Positions 12,618 through 22,907 of a DNA stretch of 60,452 nucleotides are shown here, one piece after another. Position 1 is the first letter of the stretch, and the number at the start of each line of letters is the position of its first letter. Origin of the DNA: Zarea fungicola. Lineage: Eukaryota > Ascomycota > Sordariomycetes > Hypocreales > Cordycipitaceae. The translations under genes and the position numbers were made by a program. Location of the stretch: positions 1 to 60,452 of the forward strand of contig FWCC01000496.1 in the NCBI GenBank assembly GCA_900169235.1. Direction: 5' to 3'. The notes beneath the pieces are model-generated. The model saw only the letters and a program-made list of their open reading frames with translations. It did no database searches and was not told the origin of the DNA.

Positions 12618-14961
12618 TTACATTGCTGTAGGAAATGTCTGTTTAAAGCTCCCCCTCTCTCCTACAATCATGCTGTAAGACGTCTCAGCATACTCCAAGA
12701 TCCTTGGGCAAAGGCTTGGCGCTAGTGACTGTGCAATCCCGTGTAGGTTGACAAAAGCCCATGGTACCATATCCATTGCCATTCCCCAGCGTTTGATCTC
12801 AAACTGTGCCTTTGCTTCTCCGTCTGCGGCTTTGTCGTGCCGCCAAACAACAGCAATTTTGTAGCTAAGGGCGCGAAGCCCTTGAAGAAGCATCTCTGCA
12901 GCTTTGACAACATTGCCTTTGCGGTAATACTCCACCGACATTGCAAAACATGGCGAATACATTTCAAGTCGTGGCAGCTCGTCGGGGTACGAGGCCGCGT
13001 ACGTCGCTTTTATCTCGTCGAGAAGCTTGCTTGCCTTTGCCAGTTTCGTATTCTGCGCTTCAAGGACGCCTTTCAAGGTCTTGTACAGCGACTTGCGCTT
13101 CCTAATTACTTCCGCAGGCGTCGCTCGCCTCGCCTGGCAAAGGGCGCAATCGCATGAGAAACCCCAATGTTTGAGGCCGCGCTGTACATCATCGTATGAC
13201 TCAAGCTCTGTAGCTGGGTGGTAGGAAAACCTAAGCTCCGTTCCCTGTTCCATGTCCACCGACGCGCGGACAATCTGCATGTCGCCGATAAACGATCGAC
13301 GACAGTTCCCTAGGCAGGAGTGATTCACATACGATGCCAGGATCCAAATACCCGCGGTGCCGAAGCCGCTTTTGTTACTGCCGGCGTCTCCGTCATTTTT
13401 CAACTGCTTCGATAGAGAATCGCGGCTTGATTTTGGCGCACCAAAGACGTTCAGAGACATAATGTGAGCTACGAGAAATCTTTTTGTCCTGTGTTAGCAA
13501 GGGAAGTTAGACGTGGCTTATGTGCATGGATGACCTACGAATCAACTACCGGATTTCCATCTGCCGTTTCTCCGTTGACCGTTTTATAATCTCCACGATG
13601 AAGCTGCAAGAATGGACGAGAGGATTCTGGATTGTGGTACAAGTTCTGTATCATTTGGGTGAGAATAATCGCCTGGCCACCGGCAAAGGCGCGCTTCGTC
13701 TCGAGGTCCATCAGAATGGAAGAGTTACTAAATGTGGTATCAGAGTAGTTATACGCGAATGCCTTCTCACAAAGCAAGAGATCACCCGCTTGGACGGATG
13801 AAATGGTAAAGAGCCCTCGTCCTCGCCCAGGGGCCTCTCGAACCTCGACAAGACTTGAAAAAGTGGCGCAGTCAACCAAACACGAAAGTGTGGCAGCCTG
13901 CTTGTACATGAGTGCGAAAGAGTAAGTACCGGTAGTTTGCTCCTCGAGCCTTGTCTTGACTCTTTTCAGCTCTTGCTTTGCGGCATTGTTATCGGGATAG
14001 GCCGCTGTGAACTGTTTGAGTCGTTCCATGCAGCGATTAAAAGAGCGGAGCTCATAAATTGCTCGTATTTCACGAAACAAAGACTTTTCCGATGGCGGTA
14101 TTCGTTCATTTGTTTTAGTTGCGTCTCGCAGGGCTTGCTCTGGACGACCGAGATTAAGGTTGACATACGAGCGGTTGACAAATGCGAGCTGCTCTTCTTG
14201 CGGTGTAGCAGCATATTGACAGGCATTGGAGTAGCTGTGAAAATTCGCGTTAGCCCACTAAAGATATTTCGAGGTGAGTAATAAGCATACAAGTGCAGTG
14301 CTTCGGCCCAGTCTTTTTTTGACACTGCTTTGTTGCCTTGGTCTCTCCATGTGTTGCTGCTCATCCTTGGGACAGGGCTTCTCCAACTGTCTGGTATGCG
14401 CGCATCGAGTGGCTCCAACCATACCAGGTCACCCAAGTGATCGACCCTTAGTGAATAGGAACCATCGGTGGCGCGTTTCAAATAGGGCTCCTTGAGGACA
14501 CATACGCTACCCAACTGCAGAATTTCTGTTGCTGGGACAACTATTTCGGGAGGTTGATGATACAGCTGAAGAAGTACGGCAGTACCTTCCAGGTCTTCAA
14601 CGGCTCCCATAACGGCGTTAATACGGTTCGGCGGTGAGAGGACGCGTAGAGTCACTTTGGTGCCACGATGGTGTTCTTCAAGTCGCATTTGCTTTATTGT
14701 TATTGGTTGGAGCTCTTCCATGAGGCTGCTTGAAGGAAGGTAAGGCGGCGGCAACTGTGTAGTGATTGTATGGCTGTCTGTAGACGAATAGGACATATTT
14801 CTTGCCATTGCCGCCGCGTAGGCATTTGCAACTATAGAGTCTGGCGGAGGGTGATCATGAACTAGCTGGCCTTTTCTTAGTTTGGCCTTTTGCTGCGCCC
14901 TCTCTACCCTGTGCAAGACCTCCATAATCTCGCTCTTTTGAGAGACATCGTGTGTATCCAT
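12618..14961 (-). CDS. TPR- and SET-domain protein (SMYD/Set5-like lysine methyltransferase candidate)
   Basis: Three minus-strand exons, 14291..14961, 13539..14234 and 12618..13488, give 745 residues. The second donor is GTAGGT at 13538, not the nearer GTAGTT, because only this restores the frame. Around residues 210-320 there is a TPR-like helical repeat region (WRDQGNKAVSKKDWAEALHF, NRSYVNLNLGRPEQALRDA). The SET domain follows: VREAPGRGRGLFT near 350, the NHSC motif near 511 (S-adenosylmethionine and substrate-lysine pocket), and a Cys-rich post-SET segment FSCDCALC. The C-terminal ~200 residues are again helical. These features fit the SMYD/Set5 type that methylates histones or other proteins; the substrate is unknown. 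The start is placed at MDTHDVSQ; a further 17 codons are open upstream, but they probably lie in the leader. Confidence 0.85.
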
Positions 14962-16078
14962 GATTGAACGAAGAATCAATAACACACCTGTAACGTAAAG
15001 ACGAGGAAGCAAAGGTTTATTGGCTTCGGTTTCTTACTGAAAAACTATGAATTTTAGGTTAAGTTTGCTCAAACGAGCATCTCACTTTGGCCGTATTCAT
15101 GTAGTATGCGGGTTGGCTCTTCTCTTGGGCTGAGCGGAGGCCAGGAAAGCTGTGAGTCCACGTCGCGGGGTAAACAAACATGCAGCCAAGCTCAGCCACC
15201 TTTATGCGTTGGTGCCTAATATCCTACGAGCCCTTGAGATGAATCCTCCGATGCGATACCAGTTCGCTGATAATACTACATTGTAGAAGCAGGTAGTCCT
15301 TTCTGTGACCGTCAGGCGACACTACTTGTTTTTGCAGAGCCGGGACAAGAAAGCACTGTAAGAGTAGCCTCCGACGTCATTGTAAATGCCAAACAAAGAT
15401 TGGGGCTCTATTCTTTCGGGCATTGCCCCCAGCATCCAAAAATAACACGGCATTGACCGACTCTCACTTCCGGGAGCAGCCTTCTGGCGGATATGGGCTA
15501 TGCTGTAGAGCAGGGTGAAACACCGCCACAGTTGTTCGTTTTTCATGTCCACCAACTAATTACTAGTTGTTGCTTCCTTTCAATAGGCTTTCGGAAAGCT
15601 TAGGCAGAAATTCCCAAGTCTCAACAATCGCTGCGCTTCGTGTTTAAATGTGTTGCACTCCGACATTGCTGTACAGTACGATATTTTCCACACATCGTTT
15701 TAGCTAGTTGCCAATCGAAGATGAACACCCCAGAAATCAATCATGTTCCAAGCCCAAAGTAGAATAGTTGCAATATTTAGTGTCCGATCGACACTGTTTC
15801 TGTTTCTTACTAGCTGCTTGACATGGTAACCGGGTGGGTACGGCACGATTAAAGGCCAGCCGTACCCACACATCTTCAACCCGGGCCAGGATAGGAAGCA
15901 GCGCGCAGGGACTGGGTACGGAGCAGTTGGCAGAAGGGCAGTATAATGTAAATTCATGTAGCCATAAACTTATGACATGTCTATAAATATCCGTCATGTG
16001 CCCTCTACCATCGTGTACTTGCGCATTCTGTATCGCTTGACCACATCTTGTAGAATTGAACGAGAATAACTTTCCGCC
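14962..16078. other. Divergent intergenic region
   Basis: About 1.1 kb separates two divergent genes. A 77-codon minus-strand frame (15322-15555) has no recognisable motif and is probably chance. The right end holds a TATA box for the crotonase-like gene. Confidence 0.45.
15981..15990 (+). promoter_or_regulatory. TATA box of the crotonase-like gene
   Basis: The sequence ctataaatat lies about 98 bases before the ATG at 16079, followed by a short leader. Confidence 0.5.
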
Positions 16079-16918
16079 ATGAGTAGCACTGAGCCTCAAG
16101 CAGTCCAAGTCGAGAGGTCCAAAGATGGTATTACCACCATTACTATCAACCGACCTCATCGACGTAATGCGATCGACGGACCGACCGGCCGGGAACTGAC
16201 TGCAGCCTTTCTGGCCTTTGAGGCGGATCCCAGCCAGAAGGTTTGTGTCTTTTACGGTGCAAACGGGACCTTTTGCGCCGGGTTCGATCTTCACGAGGTT
16301 GCCAAGTACGGTTCAGCGAGCGAAGAATACAAGGGCCCCATCATTGACGCCGAGCACCATGTCGAAGGGCGCAACATTGGCCCCATCGGCCCGTCGAGAA
16401 TGCAGATAAAAAAACCAGTCATCAGCGCTGTATCAGGATATGCTGTCGCAGGCGGCCTAGAGCTCTCTCTGCTAGGTGACATCAGGGTGGCTGAAGAGGA
16501 TGCCGTGTTTGGAGTCTTTTGCCGCCGGTTCGGAGTGCCCCTTGTAGATGGCGGCACCGTACGCCTCCAAGCTATCGTTGGACTAGGACGGGCACTGGAT
16601 ATGATACTCACTGGCCGTGCTGTGCCCGCAGAAGAGGCTCTGCAGATGGGCCTGGCGAACCGCGTCGTGCCCAAAGGAAAGGCTTTGGCCGAGGCGACAA
16701 ATATTGCGAGGCAGCTTCTGACATTTCCCCAGCGTTGTATGAATGTCGACCGCGACAACTGCTACTACTCCGTTTATAATGCAGTATCATTGGAAGACGC
16801 CCTCAGCAACGAGTTTGAAAACGGTATCAAAGTTATTACAAAGGAGAGCGTGGCCGGGGCGGCAAAGTTCAGTGGAGGAGCAGGTCGGCATGGTGTGTTT
16901 GAGGTCTCGAAGATCTAA
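16079..16918 (+). CDS. Enoyl-CoA hydratase/isomerase (crotonase) family protein
   Basis: An intronless frame of 279 residues. The crotonase fold is clear: ITINRPHRRNAID near residue 25, the oxyanion-hole segment GTFCAGFDLHEV near 63, VSGYAVAGGLELSLLGD near 120, FGVPLVDGGTVRL near 150 and ILTGRAVPAEEALQMGL near 180. The first catalytic Glu of classical hydratases is kept (GGLEL). The second position, normally in a Pro-Glu pair before the GxxP loop, reads Cys-Arg-Arg here. That pattern is seen in a recognised EchA/CaiD-like subgroup, so the reaction need not be simple hydration. There is no clear mitochondrial presequence and no PTS1 (it ends in VSKI). It probably acts on an acyl-CoA; substrate unknown. 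Confidence 0.9.
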   Translation: MSSTEPQAVQVERSKDGITTITINRPHRRNAIDGPTGRELTAAFLAFEADPSQKVCVFYGANGTFCAGFDLHEVAKYGSASEEYKGPIIDAEHHVEGRNIGPIGPSRMQIKKPVISAVSGYAVAGGLELSLLGDIRVAEEDAVFGVFCRRFGVPLVDGGTVRLQAIVGLGRALDMILTGRAVPAEEALQMGLANRVVPKGKALAEATNIARQLLTFPQRCMNVDRDNCYYSVYNAVSLEDALSNEFENGIKVITKESVAGAAKFSGGAGRHGVFEVSKI

Positions 16919-18826
16919 AATGAATAAAATCAAGTAGTAGCAAAACTACATTTGGAATTCTTCATAAAGACCTCAAGGTCTATGTAGCAAGCAAAAAAAC
17001 ATTATTTTGCCTGTCACAAACATGCCTCTCTGCTGTGACAGCCTGTGAAGTGACTGATCAAGCCAAGGAGCTATGAATACATGGATGCAAGGCTCCGTTG
17101 CCCAAAGCGTTAGCCGACGGTGGCCTGCAACGGATACGAAAGAACGCCTCCTGCGATACCTACTGTCTTCACTTTTTATTCAATATCATAGTATTCAAGG
17201 AGCCCCCCTCTCGTCAACTAGCTTGGAATTCAACACAAGGTAATTCGTATGGGAGAGCGACCTGTTTATTGGTCATCTTGTAGAACAGGTAGCTAGGCCG
17301 CGTCTACCACGTCTTGTACTCAATTTGAACCTTGCATAAGAAGAATCGGGCCAATCAGCGGTAGTTATGTCTCGTTCAATGGAACAGGTGTAGCGCTGGA
17401 AACGACAAATAGCGTTCACGGAGTGCTGAGAATTAGTTTTAGTGGAGTGGCAGTACTCATGGCGTAGCACGGAGATCCGTACAGTGGGTGTAGACCGTAA
17501 GGCGTTCTCAAGATTTGGAATCTGTACTATGTAGTATTGAAACCGGGAGTTGATAGATTAAAGACGAAATTGCACATTTTCCGGTGAAAGCGGCCTCCAA
17601 CCGTATCCTATGAAGTCCGCCCGTCTCATGGCCCGCACCGCCGCACTATTCTGCAGCCTTTTATTGCTCTCCATCATGTACAAACTCATATCACCGCGGT
17701 TCCTATACGATTGCGGTGTTAACAAAAGCGGACGAGTATACAGGCATGGAACTAAAATCGCAGGAGCGACCTTGAATCCTCCCGCCCGCCATGTATGTGG
17801 TTTTACGAGCCTTTAAAGTAAACTTAGTGAGAGAGCCCTTGACCATACATTGAGTCCTAAATCATCTGCGCTGTGATGCCACATGCCACCCCAGATCCCC
17901 ATGCATCGCGTTTAGGAGCAAGCATCTTACATACAATATCAATCAACTACTTGGTCGGCTCAGTAAAGTCAGCCATGCATTGAGATGTGGGTCTATGATG
18001 GCTGGTCTTCCGCACCCACGTCCATCCTGTCCTGTCAACCGAAATTGTCATCTGTGCTACAAATTGTGCGGGCTGCCAGGGACCCTGACTCTGGAGTTTT
18101 CATTAGGCGACTGCGCGTGTAACACCACCCACCATTGTAGTAAATGTCATGGAGATTACCGGACATCACGGCAATATGATCTTGCGGCGAGCGTGTCACA
18201 TATAGATCTACAATTGAACACATTCATATACAGCCATATGTCCTAGGCACGAGTTTCTGAAAAACGAGAATTCCTAAATTATACTAGGGCAAGAAACAAT
18301 GGTGGATTAAAAAGAGACTTCTACCACCAAATTATGCAGGCAAATTACCATCTTTTAACCCCGTTATACTTGGCTCCTAGCAAGTCATAACGAGAGGACT
18401 CTTTGAGGTCTGACAAAACTTATATAAATCTGACCAGGCAACCCAGGGTTATAATTATTTTAAAAAAAATTTAAACCCGGTGACTTTTGCGGTAAAGCGC
18501 CATATAAATACCCCACTATGGTTTCTAATCCCTGAAATTCCCGTTTTTTTTTTGTAAACTCGTGCTCAGGGACCATGGCAGCAAGTGTGCAACTGTGGAC
18601 AGGCCTGCGCATTCCCAGCCCAAGGTACACCAAATCATTACTGTCCATGCATATAAAATATTGCTATCCAGGCTTTCCACGAAAAAGTACATAATTGGGC
18701 CGGCCCTTGTGTTGATGACTTGCCGATAACTCACCAGACCCCTACCCCTTCATCCATTAATACATGTCCAATAAAAACCTACCCTTTCACAAATAGGTAA
18801 CACATTAGCTTCGCCAGTGCATCAAA
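16919..18826. other. Long intergenic stretch, no supported gene
   Basis: About 1.9 kb, AT-rich around 18240-18480. A 68-codon frame at 17610-17816 begins with a signal-like hydrophobic stretch, and an 88-codon frame at 17980-18246 is Cys-rich (nine Cys). Neither has promoter-like sequence or a familiar domain, so I do not call them genes. Confidence 0.4.
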
Positions 18827-19763
18827 ATGACTGTCCCCACTCGTGCTCTCGGCCGAAACGGCCCCTCTGTGCAAGCCATTGGCTTTGGAGCAATGAGCTT
18901 TAGTGGGTCTTATGGTCAAACTGACACAAACGAAGAGAAGTTCCAGGTCTTGGACCAAGCACATAAAATCGGCCAGCGATTCTGGGATACGGCAGATTTG
19001 TATGGTGATAGTGAGGACCGCATTGGTGATTGGTTTGCAAAGTCTGGCAAGCGCAGCGACATCTTCATCGGCACCAAGTTTGGCTTGGTCCGTTCGCCTT
19101 CTGGGGAGCCTGGCGTACGAAATGATCCTGAATACGTTCGTGAGGCATGCGAAAAAAGCCTAAAGAGGCTTAGAATCGAAACAATCGATTTGTATTACAT
19201 GCACCGTCTCGATACGAAGACACCCATCGAGAAAGCCATAGAAGCCATGGCCCAGCTGAAGAAGTAGGTCTGAATATTTCTAAAAGGATACTCTATAGTT
19301 ATGTTGTAACTTCTATGCTCACATTGTTTTCAGGGAAGGCAAGATCCGCTACCTCGGCCTTTCGGAGTGCTCAGCATCGGCCGTCCGCCGTGCACACGCT
19401 GTCCATCCCATCTCGGCTTACCAGACTGAATATAGCCCCTTTGCACTAGAAATTGAGACACCCGAAATTAACACCCTCAGGACATGCCGGGAGCTTGGCA
19501 TTGCCATCGTCGCTTACAGCCCAATCGGCCGGGGTCTTCTTACCGGCCAGATAAAGAGCCACAACGGCATTCCCGAGGGAGATTTCCGCCGCGCTATACC
19601 CAAGTTCTCCGAAGAAAACTTTCCTCGCATCCTGGAATTGATCAATAAGATTGAGTCCATTGCGACTTCTAACAAGTGCACGGTCGCGCAGGTATGCCTG
19701 GCGTGGATCCTGGCGCAAGGCGACGACATCATCCCGATCCCAGGCACCAGCACGATCAAGTAA
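18827..19763 (+). CDS. Aldo/keto reductase, cut short by an in-frame stop codon
   Basis: Two exons, 18827..19263 and 19334..19763, encode 288 residues. It is an AKR of the AKR13-like fungal type that reduces aldehydes or ketones with NADPH. The catalytic tetrad is visible: Asp and Tyr in [11 protein letters not shown], Lys in FIGTKFG and His in YYMHRLD. The cofactor segment [17 protein letters not shown] and the IPGTSTIK phosphate-binding loop are present. The TAA at 19761-19763 comes exactly where relatives read a Tyr or Lys in IK-x-LEEN. After it the same frame stays open to a second TAA at 19875-19877 and encodes the family's C-terminal helix (LEQNTEAANIQL, DANIVGDRYP). The full-length form would be about 326 residues. 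This is therefore a recent nonsense mutation, a sequencing error, or (less likely) readthrough. The missing helix normally closes over the cofactor. Confidence 0.85.
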
Positions 19764-19877
19764 TTGGAGCAGAATACTGAGGCGGCTAATATTCAGCTCA
19801 CGAAGAAGGAGGTGGGTGATTTGAGAAAGTATTCAGAGGATGCGAACATTGTGGGAGATCGCTACCCAACCCAGTAA
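19764..19877 (+). pseudogene. Aldo/keto reductase C-terminal remnant after the stop
   Basis: 37 codons continue in frame after the TAA and match the expected C-terminal part of the reductase (LEQNTEAANIQL, DLRKYSEDANIVGDRYPTQ), then end at TAA 19875-19877. The conservation of sense and frame shows that the interruption is young or artefactual. Confidence 0.75.
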
Positions 19878-20220
19878 GTTTCTTCCGATCTGAGTAAAGA
19901 GCAATCGACACTAAGAGATCTTTAGCTTCAGCCTTTTGGCTCCGAGAGACTCGGTTCCTCTCTAATGAAGAATTTATTTTATGATATCGGAATGCTATTT
20001 ACAGCTTTGTAGATATCGGGGGGTGGTGCAAACTTCACAATAGACTGAACCTACAAAGGGTCGCAGAATTGAATAGCCACAGTGGGACCTATCTTCCATA
20101 CAGCACACAAATTTATAATTGAAAGAACAAGTAGCCATTTTCTATATTTCCTGTTTTTCTTCCAGTGTAGCCCGACGACTCTGCAGTTTCCAAGGTCAGT
20201 TTGAATTACAAACAAGGCCG
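19878..20220. other. Convergent intergenic region
   Basis: About 340 bases between the converging reductase and carboxypeptidase genes; AT-rich 3' flanks, no coding sequence seen. Confidence 0.5.
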
Positions 20221-22047
20221 TCAACTTGTGAAAGGCTCAGTCGAAGAGAGAGAAGCGACACGCCCCAGAAGGAATTCCAAGCCTCTATATGCAGCTGATG
20301 GTGTGTATTGCGGTACTTTACTCGTTGCTTGACGTCAGCTTTCTTTTCGTCGCCAAGCTCTTTTCTAGGTGCAGCATCAACGTACCCATGTGGCCAGACC
20401 CATCGATGCCAAAATATGTTAGCTTCCTCTCTGTATGCGTCTTTCCCATTACGCCTGCTCCAGCCATGCTGGATACAGCCTGGTCGTTGTGGTAGGGTAC
20501 AAAAAAGGGGTCTGCGGGTGGTGTTTGGAAGCCTTGGACACCGTTCCAAGTCATGTTCTGTATGGTGAGTAACGTGCCTCCTCGCATGAGGATGAAGCCC
20601 AGGTTTGAATGCCCAATGACTGTGCGCTTGCTGTGTTCAATTACACTAGGTAAGATCGAACTGCCGGTATACTCCCGATTCTTGTTTTCTAGCGACTGGC
20701 CATCGGTGGTGTTGTAAATAGGTCTGGGGGACGCTGCGAACCAAGGCACTCGCGGGGCATTTATTGCCTGCTTAACATCCTCGCGGTCAAAGTAGACCTG
20801 CGCACCCGGTGGGATGTATTGGTTAGTTCCTGGGAACCCTAGAACGTCCCATAAGATAGGGCATGTGGTAGCAACGTGATAAATGTTGAAGCACTAAGAC
20901 TGTTAGCGACGTGAAACGGGGTATTACCCACAAAGATGTGGAAAAGCCGTTACCTACCGGGTTAATCAAGCTTGCGGCATCGATCACAGCATCCCAGACA
21001 TTGCAATCATCTTTGTAACTGTCCGCTGAGAGTTCTGGTGGCGGTGGTAATTTTCCGACCGCAGGATACTTGAGGTAGTCTTGCATGAACTGGGAATACC
21101 CACAGGCTCGATCACGGCGCTCAAGATCACCGACAAATGAGTCGTTGAGACCAAGTAGCATATTCCACTCTTTCACAAAGGAAATAGTTTGCATTTCTCG
21201 CATAACATCATGTCTAGTAATCAGCGGATCGAGTAGCATGGTCGCCTGCAAGTTGAAGAAGATCGTGTCGTTGGTCGCAAACATGGCATCGGCGATATGC
21301 GGAATGAACATCCCAGCATATGATTCACCGGCAATGTAGACATCATATCCCTGCATATCAAACGTCTTCACAAAGTTTCGCCAAAACCCGAGGAACTGTT
21401 GAGCAGCATCTGCCTCCGACTTGGCGCTCGCATTGCCCTGCGTAAAGCCGCTGCCAATCGGCTGTTCAACCCAGACCACATTTGTGAGGTTGACCCAGGT
21501 CCACGGGTTTTTGACTGGCTTAAAAGTGCCGAATTGCCACAGAAATGGTCCGTTTTCTTGTAACAATCCGCCGAGAGAGCTGGCGCCCGGTCCTCCCTGA
21601 AGCAATTGTTAAATTTGACGTGGCTTGACTGCGCGTCGGTAGCATGCACATACGTTCAACCAAATCAGGATTTCTTTCGACGCTGCAGTGTTAGGTGAAG
21701 GAAAATACCAAAAGTATAATCTCTGCTGGTCGTCAGCATTGGGGCTGATTGGCATCAATCCAGCATAGGATTCGCCAACGTCGAAGTCAACATCCGGAAT
21801 GCCCTTCCCATTCACCAGAAATTCTGGTAGGCAAGTTAGACATTTAAAATCGCTCACTAAGCAGTGTCTCATGGGGAGTTTTACCATTGGCAGCTGAGTT
21901 TTTGTGTTTCCGCCGGCCCTGTTCAAACTCGGCCACGCGATTGCGTTGCGATGCTTGCTCCGCATAACTCGGTAAAGTTACTTGGGACAATACAGGTTCA
22001 AAAAGCAGTAAAGTAACGATAAAGTGATTCAAATACGGGTACAACAT
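20221..22047 (-). CDS. Secreted serine carboxypeptidase family S10, catalytic Asp apparently replaced by Gly
   Basis: Five minus-strand exons: 21885..22047, 21654..21823, 20958..21596, 20386..20893 and 20221..20315, giving 524 residues. Residues 1-22 look like a signal peptide (hydrophobic [13 protein letters not shown]). The substrate-binding motif [13 protein letters not shown] spans the second splice. The nucleophile sits in AGESYAG and the His in DGSGHMVPQY; the last splice falls between Met and Val of that motif. The third triad member should be Asp in a segment relatives show as G-H-G-x-L-D-F. Here it reads GHSNLGFIL, with codon GGC at 20597-20599, one base from GAC. If that alignment is right, peptidase activity is lost or greatly reduced. 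Otherwise all exons are open and spliceable. These enzymes remove C-terminal residues from peptides outside the cell or in the vacuole. The neighbours on both sides are the interrupted reductase and a small secreted peptide. Confidence 0.88.
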
Positions 22048-22718
22048 ATCTCAATGCGTCCTGATCTATTGAATAAAATATTTTTGTACTGCTGTTTAAA
22101 AACATTGTCAAAAACAATGTGGGTGTTGGAACTCTCATTCTCTATATAGCTTGGAAAAGTGCGGCACATGACATTGGAGAGAGCCATGCCTTGACAAGAA
22201 CTCGAACTATAGAGAAAAATCAGGCTCGGTAGGAATAAATAACAGCTCATCCTTGCACTTCTCTTATCCCGCCGGGCCCGCAACGAGCAGGCAAGCAGTG
22301 CCGCTCCAACGTCCCGCTTACTGGAGAAACAGAGTTGCTCCAGTTTTGATGACAGCATGTGGATTGATTTCACAAGTTAATAGTCATGTACATATTTATG
22401 TGGCTTTCGTATATGTAATCATTTATTTTATTATGTTTCTAATTAAATGCTTCGACACTATTGCGCACATTTAAGAGAATTGAGCCACGATGAGTTAAGC
22501 AGAGAGCCATGCTATCTAGTCAAGTAAAAGTATGTCCTTGTCATTCCCTCCACAATATAGGATACCTTTTTTGGATTCTTAGTTATTAAACTCTATATAT
22601 GCTACTAGCCAATTTCCGAATAGATGAGGAACTGTGAAACGGCTGTTAGTAGGCTAGTCACCAGTGCTCTATCACAATGTCACAATATCAGGGACATACA
22701 CAGAAGCCAGAAGCACAA
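22048..22718. other. Intergenic, upstream of the carboxypeptidase
   Basis: About 670 AT-rich bases form the promoter side of the carboxypeptidase and the 3' flank of the small secreted protein gene. No gene seen. Confidence 0.45.
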
Positions 22719-22907
22719 TTACTGGGTGGCACCGAGGTTCTCATACTCGCTGTACTTGGCACGGCAAGCTCTCTCCTCAAATTCAGTGCGCTTGTAGTTT
22801 GGGTTGCAGTTCTCTGGGGTGCCCGTGATGAGGCGGTCAGGATTGGGAGCAGGTGCTGCGAGAGCAGCAGCAACAAAGAGGATGATGATCTGGATAGAGG
22901 CCTTCAT
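22719..22907 (-). CDS. Small secreted protein, 62 residues
   Basis: This is a short intronless frame with a strong signal peptide (MKASIQIIILFVAAALAAPA, cleavage likely after Ala18). The mature part is about 44 residues with two Cys (ENCNPN and ERACRAK) that could form one disulfide, many charged residues, and a single dibasic site (YKR). There is a TATA box about 100 bases upstream. The frame, the signal peptide and the promoter together make a real gene likely. Function is unknown: it could be an effector-like peptide, an antimicrobial peptide, or the substrate of neighbouring enzymes. It lacks the repeated cores of known ustiloxin-type precursors. Confidence 0.65.
   Translation of the reverse strand: MKASIQIIILFVAAALAAPAPNPDRLITGTPENCNPNYKRTEFEERACRAKYSEYENLGATQ

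Noticed and set aside
17610..17816. 68-codon frame with a signal-like start
   Set aside because: Only a hydrophobic N-terminus supports it; no TATA box or conserved Cys pattern.
17980..18246. Cys-rich 88-codon frame; reverse strand has lectin-like words (DIYYNGGWCY)
   Set aside because: Neither strand extends into a full domain; could be a relic but cannot be supported.
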